A stretch of DNA of 46,734 nt from Flavobacteriaceae bacterium. Lineage in GTDB: Bacteria; Bacteroidota; Bacteroidia; Flavobacteriales; Flavobacteriaceae. The notes beneath the pieces are model-generated. The model was not told the DNA's origin, did not search any database, and saw nothing but the letters and a program-made list of their open reading frames with translations. The stretch is taken from positions 1 to 46,734 of the forward strand of contig JABDOZ010000161.1 of the NCBI GenBank assembly GCA_013043005.1. The letters are read 5' to 3'. This document shows positions 42,091-46,734 of the stretch, piece by piece (within the stretch, counting starts at the first letter, position 1; each line of letters opens with the position of its first letter). The translations under genes were made by a program, and so were the position numbers.

Positions 42091-43782
42091 ATGAACAAAA
42101 AACCTCTGCATGAAAGAACAAGAGCTCAGGAAAGCTCAAATGCCATCGAAAGAATGTACATTACGATGCGCCATTTGTTCAATCGTGGATTTTATAAACC
42201 AATGGGCGTATCGGGTGAAACACTTCGGGAAGCTCTATTACTGTTAAGACCGGAAATATACGGCTCAATAGGAGAAGAAAAGGCAGAATTAAATGGTCTT
42301 TTATATGTTATTGACAGGCTCCCCTACGGAATTGAAGAGTGCTCCTATATTAACTTAACCAGTGATGAAGGCTATGGAAGCTCACATTTTAAACCTATAA
42401 TTCCGGAAAAAAGAAGACGCAACTGCTACAGGATAGATGAAGAGCAAATGAATATTGAGATCACGCGGGGACGTTCTGAGATCTATGATATTTTGACGCA
42501 TTTAACCTTCCTTTTTATTGAATCTCATAAAATAAGCAAGCGGGTTGTTATCAATGAAAAAGGCGATACCACCAGAGATTGGGTAAAGCTTGAAAAAGCC
42601 GTTCTTTCATCAAAGAAATTAACTCAGCCGGAAAGAGAAGTTGCTATTTCTCATACCGCAAATATACTTGGTAGAACGTTTAATGAAATTACTGAAGTTT
42701 ATAGGGATTTTTCTTCAAAAAAGCACCCCGAACGGTTTTTGAATATAATTTATTGGTTGGGCAAATTGGCCATAGAAGAGGTTGTCAATAATAAAAAAAG
42801 AGCTGTTACTTTCAGTCCAGTTTTACGAGAGCGATTAGGACATCATATACATGGTGAGATTTGGGCTAACAATATTAAAGAAGTCCTTAAAAAGCATAAT
42901 TTATTACATAGAAATATTCACATTATTAGTGCTAATATGCATAGTGTTATGAATACCATTTATGCGCCCAAAGCATTAAAAAACCTGGTAGCTAAAAATG
43001 ATATATTTGATGTTTATGAAGCCCTAAGCAATAATGATAATAAGTCGTTACGGAATAAAGTAACCAATGAAGCGTTAAAGAATGGCATGTTATTTATTGA
43101 AGACGCTTCAGGCACAAATATTAATGTTCAGATTTTTGATACAGCAACAATTGATTTTTCTCATTCAGATTTAAAAATTGATCTAGATTTTATAAAAGAA
43201 GAAAAACCACTTATATTCGTAATGGATTATGCCTTTGGGGAGCAGGCCTATGAAACAATTGATGAATTCTTAAAACCATTCAAAGTTGAAGATTCTAAAA
43301 TTAAAATGAATGTAGATTCTGTATCGATCATGGGCAAGGCAGGAATTCTTAAAGGAGGGAAAGGAGATATTATGATACCATCTGCACATATTTTTGAAGG
43401 AACAGCAGACAATTATCCTATTAAGAACCGTCTTTCGGTAAAAGATCTGGAAGGTCAGGGAGTAGATGTTTATAAAGGAGCCATGATAACAGTTTTAGGA
43501 ACCTCATTACAAAACAAAGAGATCCTGAAATTTTTCCACAATTCAACATGGAACGTGATAGGACTGGAAATGGAAGGTGCACATTATCAAAAGGCTATCC
43601 AGGCCGCATCCAAAGTACGAGGAAATATCAACTCCAAAGTAAAAGTAAGATACGCCTATTATGCCAGTGATAATCCGTTAGAAACCGGAAGCACTTTGGC
43701 CTCGGGAGGATTAGGAACATCTGGCGTCAGACCTACCTATTTAATAACAAGAACGATTTTAGAAAAGATATTTAATAAGTAA
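42091..43782 (+). CDS. DUF6909-like protein with nucleoside-phosphorylase-like C-terminus
   Basis: 563 aa, cytoplasmic, no signal peptide. I match it to a Bacteroidota family annotated as DUF6909, function not assigned. The N-terminal half (about 1-250) is helical and charged and resembles nothing I know. The C-terminal 300 residues carry motifs of the purine nucleoside phosphorylase/MTA nucleosidase fold: KGGKGDIMIPSAHIFEGT (about 418), IGLEMEGAHYQKAI (about 490, the ribose-binding MExxA pattern) and RYAYYASDNPLE (about 522, the SD motif with a candidate catalytic Asp). This is motif reading, not a demonstrated homology. It stands between the GH3 gene and the Wzz-like gene, 4 bp before the latter. 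Confidence 0.75.
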   Translation: MNKKPLHERTRAQESSNAIERMYITMRHLFNRGFYKPMGVSGETLREALLLLRPEIYGSIGEEKAELNGLLYVIDRLPYGIEECSYINLTSDEGYGSSHFKPIIPEKRRRNCYRIDEEQMNIEITRGRSEIYDILTHLTFLFIESHKISKRVVINEKGDTTRDWVKLEKAVLSSKKLTQPEREVAISHTANILGRTFNEITEVYRDFSSKKHPERFLNIIYWLGKLAIEEVVNNKKRAVTFSPVLRERLGHHIHGEIWANNIKEVLKKHNLLHRNIHIISANMHSVMNTIYAPKALKNLVAKNDIFDVYEALSNNDNKSLRNKVTNEALKNGMLFIEDASGTNINVQIFDTATIDFSHSDLKIDLDFIKEEKPLIFVMDYAFGEQAYETIDEFLKPFKVEDSKIKMNVDSVSIMGKAGILKGGKGDIMIPSAHIFEGTADNYPIKNRLSVKDLEGQGVDVYKGAMITVLGTSLQNKEILKFFHNSTWNVIGLEMEGAHYQKAIQAASKVRGNINSKVKVRYAYYASDNPLETGSTLASGGLGTSGVRPTYLITRTILEKIFNK

Positions 43783-43786
43783 AATT

Positions 43787-44869
43787 ATGAGTAAAAGCAA
43801 ACTACCGGAACAACCAAATTCTGAAGAAGTTGACCTAGGACAATTATTTAATTTGATAGGCAATGCCTTTAACAGGCTATTTAATTTTATTGCATCCATA
43901 TTCAAAGGTCTTTATCATGTTTTATTAATGCTTTTAATTCATGTTTATAAAAGAATAAAATGGTATGCAATTGCTATATTATTAGGGTTTATTATTGGTT
44001 ACACATTTGATAAATTATCAGATGATTTATATGGTGCTAATGTGTATTTAGAAACAAATTACAAATCAACCAGGCAAGCCTACGAGGTTATTAGAAATTT
44101 TCATCAGTTAACAGTAGATAAGGACACATTAGAGCTTTCAAAACGTTTGAATATATCCACTAAAGAAGCGAGTTCTCTTAAAGGGTTTTATATAGAGCCT
44201 GATCTTGATGAAAATGTAATGATGATAAAATATGTTGAATATAAGAAAGGATTAGATTCAATAGCCAGGGAAGAGTCAACTTATAAAGGATTCAAGGAAT
44301 CTTTATCAGCATATTCTTTTCCAATTCATATGATAGGAGTTGTTTCAACCGATAAGTTTATTTACAAAAAACTAAAATCCAAATTGATTGAAGAAATTAT
44401 TAATAATGAATTTTTAACCGAATTGAAAGAAGTTTATTTAAAAAACTTAGACCAACGAGAAATTGATATTGACAGAGAAATAAAAATATTAGACTCCTTA
44501 AAAACAGAGTATTTAAAAATAAGAATACAGGAATCAAGTAAGGAAATTCCTATAGGATCCGGAACAAACATTCTAATGGGGGGCACATCAGCTGACCCCA
44601 ATGCCATTATAAAAGACGAAACAGTCTTAGTAAATAGAATTTATGAACTTGAGAATGAAAAGCAGACAATTGCTACAAACCGAATTCAAAATAAAAATTT
44701 GGTAAATGTCATATCTGATTTTCCAGATTCGGGATATGATATCTCCGAATGGACAGATAAAATGAAAATAGTGTTACCAATACTTTTCTTTTTAATTACG
44801 TTTTTAGGATTTATATTATCGGCTTTAGAAAAATATCTTTCTGATCAGGACAGATTAATTCACGAATAA
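43787..44869 (+). CDS. Wzz/GumC-type polysaccharide chain-length determinant-like protein
   Basis: 360 aa. Two transmembrane helices at about 60-78 (IKWYAIAILLGFIIGYTF) and about 328-348 (IVLPILFFLITFLGFILSA) flank a periplasmic region with helical segments (EVIRNFHQLTVDKDTLELSKRLNIS, DQREIDIDREIKILDSLKTEYLKI). That topology is typical of Wzz co-polymerases controlling O-antigen or capsule length, but the N-terminal cytoplasmic tail is unusually long (about 58 aa) and no cytoplasmic tyrosine kinase domain is fused. The context with rfbB and rfbA supports the role. It overlaps rfbB by one base (TAATG). Confidence 0.78.
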   Translation: MSKSKLPEQPNSEEVDLGQLFNLIGNAFNRLFNFIASIFKGLYHVLLMLLIHVYKRIKWYAIAILLGFIIGYTFDKLSDDLYGANVYLETNYKSTRQAYEVIRNFHQLTVDKDTLELSKRLNISTKEASSLKGFYIEPDLDENVMMIKYVEYKKGLDSIAREESTYKGFKESLSAYSFPIHMIGVVSTDKFIYKKLKSKLIEEIINNEFLTELKEVYLKNLDQREIDIDREIKILDSLKTEYLKIRIQESSKEIPIGSGTNILMGGTSADPNAIIKDETVLVNRIYELENEKQTIATNRIQNKNLVNVISDFPDSGYDISEWTDKMKIVLPILFFLITFLGFILSALEKYLSDQDRLIHE

Positions 44870-45921
44870 TGAAAACAAATAATTTACTAATTACCGGAGG
44901 AGCCGGATTTATAGGGTCGCATGTAGTAAGATTTTTTGTAAATAAATATCGTGAGTATCAGATTTTTAACCTGGACGAATTGACTTATGCGGGCAACTTA
45001 GAAAACCTAAAAGATGTAGAAGATTCTCCTAATTACACGTTTATAAAAGGGAATATCAATAATGAGGACTTTATTGATCAGCTATTTATAAAATACAGGT
45101 TTGATGGTGTTATACATCTTGCCGCAGAATCACATGTCGACAGATCGATTAAAGACCCCTTGGCTTTTGTGAGGACAAATGTTATAGGAACTATTAATCT
45201 TTTGAATGCCTTTAAAGCTTGTTGGCAGGATAATTTTGAGGGAAAACGGTTTTATCATATCAGTACCGATGAGGTATACGGCACATTGGGAGAAACAGGA
45301 TTATTTACTGAAAGAACGGCATATGATCCTAATTCACCATATTCAGCTTCAAAGGCAAGCTCAGACCATTTTGTTAGAGCCTATGGAGAAACCTATGGAC
45401 TTCCTTATGTTATATCAAATTGTTCAAATAACTACGGTCCAAACCAATTCCCGGAAAAACTAATTCCATTATTCATAAATAACATATTAAACAATAAGCC
45501 ATTGCCGGTTTATGGAGACGGGAATTATACAAGAGACTGGCTGTATGTAATTGACCATGCTTTGGCAATTGATTTGGTATTTCATAAAGGGAAAAATAAG
45601 GAAACGTATAATCTTGGCGGATTTAATGAATGGAAGAATATCGACCTGGTAACACTACTTTGCAAGCAAATGGACGACAAACTGGGTAAGCCAATTGGCA
45701 CTTCAGAAAAACTGATCACATATGTTAAAGACAGACCGGGACACGATTTAAGATACGCAATAGATGCAACCAAAATAAACAAGGAGTTAGGCTGGGGACC
45801 GTCTGTTACATTTGAAGAAGGCTTATCGAAAACCATAGATTGGTATTTATCAAATGAAGAGTGGTTAAACCATGTAACTTCCGGTGACTACCAAAAATAT
45901 TACCTAAAACAATACAGTTAA
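44869..45921 (+). CDS. rfbB: dTDP-glucose 4,6-dehydratase
   Basis: 350 aa short-chain dehydrogenase/reductase family enzyme that converts dTDP-glucose to dTDP-4-keto-6-deoxyglucose, the second step of dTDP-rhamnose and related sugar synthesis. NAD-binding GGAGFIGSHVVRFF at the N-terminus, HLAAESHVDRSI, STDEVYGTLGETG with the catalytic Asp-Glu pair, and the YSASKASSDHFV YxxxK motif are all present, as is the sugar-binding NNYGPNQFPEKLIPLFI. It starts on the last base of the Wzz-like stop codon and is followed 3 bp later by rfbA. Confidence 0.96.
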   Translation: MKTNNLLITGGAGFIGSHVVRFFVNKYREYQIFNLDELTYAGNLENLKDVEDSPNYTFIKGNINNEDFIDQLFIKYRFDGVIHLAAESHVDRSIKDPLAFVRTNVIGTINLLNAFKACWQDNFEGKRFYHISTDEVYGTLGETGLFTERTAYDPNSPYSASKASSDHFVRAYGETYGLPYVISNCSNNYGPNQFPEKLIPLFINNILNNKPLPVYGDGNYTRDWLYVIDHALAIDLVFHKGKNKETYNLGGFNEWKNIDLVTLLCKQMDDKLGKPIGTSEKLITYVKDRPGHDLRYAIDATKINKELGWGPSVTFEEGLSKTIDWYLSNEEWLNHVTSGDYQKYYLKQYS

Positions 45922-45924
45922 ATA

Positions 45925-46734
45925 ATGAAAGGAATCATATTGGCGGGAGGAACAGGTACCAGATTGCATCCATTAACATTGGCGGTTAGTAAGCAGTTAA
46001 TGCCTATTTATGATAAGCCAATGATTTATTATCCGTTATCAACGTTGATGTGGGCTGGAATAAATGAGATACTTATAATATCTACACCTCACGACCTCCC
46101 ATTATTTGAGCAGTTATTGGGAGACGGTAAACAGTTTGGTTGTAATTTTGAATATGCTGTTCAGGAATCACCAAACGGATTAGCCGAGGCCTTTATTATT
46201 GGAGAGGAGTTTATCGGTAAGGACAAAGTGGCCTTAATTTTGGGTGATAACATTTTTTACGGAACAGGTTTAGCAGGATTACTCCAGGCAAATAATGATC
46301 CGAATGGCGGAATAATTTATGCGTATCATGTTAATGACCCGGAACGATATGGTGTAGCAGAATTTGACAATAATGGCAATGTAATTTCACTTGAGGAGAA
46401 ACCAGAGAGACCGAAATCTAATTATGCGGTACCAGGCATTTATTTTTACGATAATGCTGTGGTTGAAATTGCCAAAAACATTCCACCTAGCTATAGAGGT
46501 GAGTTAGAAATAACAGATGTGAATAACGAATATCTTAAACAGGGCAAATTAAAAGTTAGTGTTTTAGATAAAGGAATCGCCTGGTTGGATACTGGAACGT
46601 TTAATTCACTGATGCAAGCCTCTCAGTTTGTGCAGGTAATTGAAGAACGTCAAGGATTAAAAATTGGAGCCATAGAAGAGGTGGCTTACAGAATGGGATA
46701 CATAAACAAAACCCAATTAAAACAACTGATACTA
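45925..46734 (+). CDS. rfbA: Glucose-1-phosphate thymidylyltransferase, 3' end cut by window edge
   Basis: 270 codons visible of an enzyme that is normally about 285-295 aa. It makes dTDP-glucose from dTTP and glucose-1-phosphate, the step before Rfb[21 protein letters not shown] is the nucleotide-binding loop; [21 protein letters not shown], the metal-binding Asp in [28 protein letters not shown] and [18 protein letters not shown] follow as in RmlA. Only the last residues are missing. The gene order rfbB-rfbA suggests that the rest of a dTDP-sugar locus continues to the right. Confidence 0.96.
   Translation, partial: MKGIILAGGTGTRLHPLTLAVSKQLMPIYDKPMIYYPLSTLMWAGINEILIISTPHDLPLFEQLLGDGKQFGCNFEYAVQESPNGLAEAFIIGEEFIGKDKVALILGDNIFYGTGLAGLLQANNDPNGGIIYAYHVNDPERYGVAEFDNNGNVISLEEKPERPKSNYAVPGIYFYDNAVVEIAKNIPPSYRGELEITDVNNEYLKQGKLKVSVLDKGIAWLDTGTFNSLMQASQFVQVIEERQGLKIGAIEEVAYRMGYINKTQLKQLIL

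Noticed and set aside
1-46734. CRISPR arrays, insertion sequences, prophage or integron features
   Set aside because: No regularly spaced repeats, transposase, integrase or terminal inverted repeats were seen on either strand.

Overview
The window reads as a piece of chromosome from a low-GC member of the Bacteroidota, most likely Flavobacteriaceae. Three things point there. Many genes are preceded by the Bacteroidota -7 promoter element TAnnTTTG (about a dozen copies at sensible positions). Gene pairs and families typical of the group are present: rnpA followed by an S41 protease, DUF4175-ybeY-mnmG, tatA-M23-GH3-DUF6909-rfb, DUF4837, PorT-like barrels and head-GIN proteins. Lipoprotein signal peptides and an almost complete lack of Shine-Dalgarno sequences fit as well. 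The content is mainly core/housekeeping; I see no insertion sequence, prophage, CRISPR array or plasmid signature.

Layout. 1-8 kb: the 5' end of a CPA1-type cation/proton antiporter; a same-strand run of MBL hydrolase, S8 protease lipoprotein and M1 aminopeptidase lipoprotein; and, convergent to it, a two-gene operon of a GCS2-type carboxylate-amine ligase fused to CBS domains plus an AstE/ASPA-type deacylase. 8-14 kb: rnpA, an S41 C-terminal processing protease, a double-OmpA-domain protein with a 55-aa membrane protein, the minus-strand operon rpiB-CDF transporter-GNAT, a 504-bp AT-rich gap containing inverted and direct repeats, and a MORN-repeat secreted protein. 14-25 kb: RNase R, a head-GIN adhesin-like protein, a LysE exporter, tRNA-Cys, folB, glnS, an SPFH membrane protein, an outer-membrane barrel, gltX and a membrane alkane-monooxygenase-like enzyme.

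25-35 kb: a long DUF4175 membrane/coiled-coil protein with an unusual perfect Shine-Dalgarno and GTG start, ybeY, and mnmG bracketed by two near-perfect parS (ParB-binding) palindromes, followed by a SAM methyltransferase, a Skp/OmpH-like lipoprotein, and the minus-strand operon holB-lipid kinase-DoxX. 35-46.7 kb: pgk, a MltD-like lytic transglycosylase with LysM repeats, DUF4837 lipoprotein, tatA, an M23 peptidase coupled to a bacterial GH3 adenylate-forming enzyme, a DUF6909-type protein whose C-terminus carries nucleoside-phosphorylase-like motifs, and the beginning of a polysaccharide locus (Wzz-like, rfbB, rfbA cut by the window edge).

Functional themes are translation and RNA maturation (rnpA, rnr, ybeY, mnmG, glnS, gltX, tRNA-Cys), envelope building and proteolysis (S8, M1, S41, M23, MltD, OmpH, OmpA, barrel, Tat, Wzz/rfb) and central metabolism (pgk, rpiB, folB). 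The most noteworthy items are the two parS sites around mnmG, which suggest that this stretch is origin-proximal; the GCS2-CBS/AstE ligase-hydrolase pair of unknown product; the nucleoside-phosphorylase signature in the DUF6909-type protein; and the DUF4175 start region. All assignments come from reading the sequence; no database search was run.
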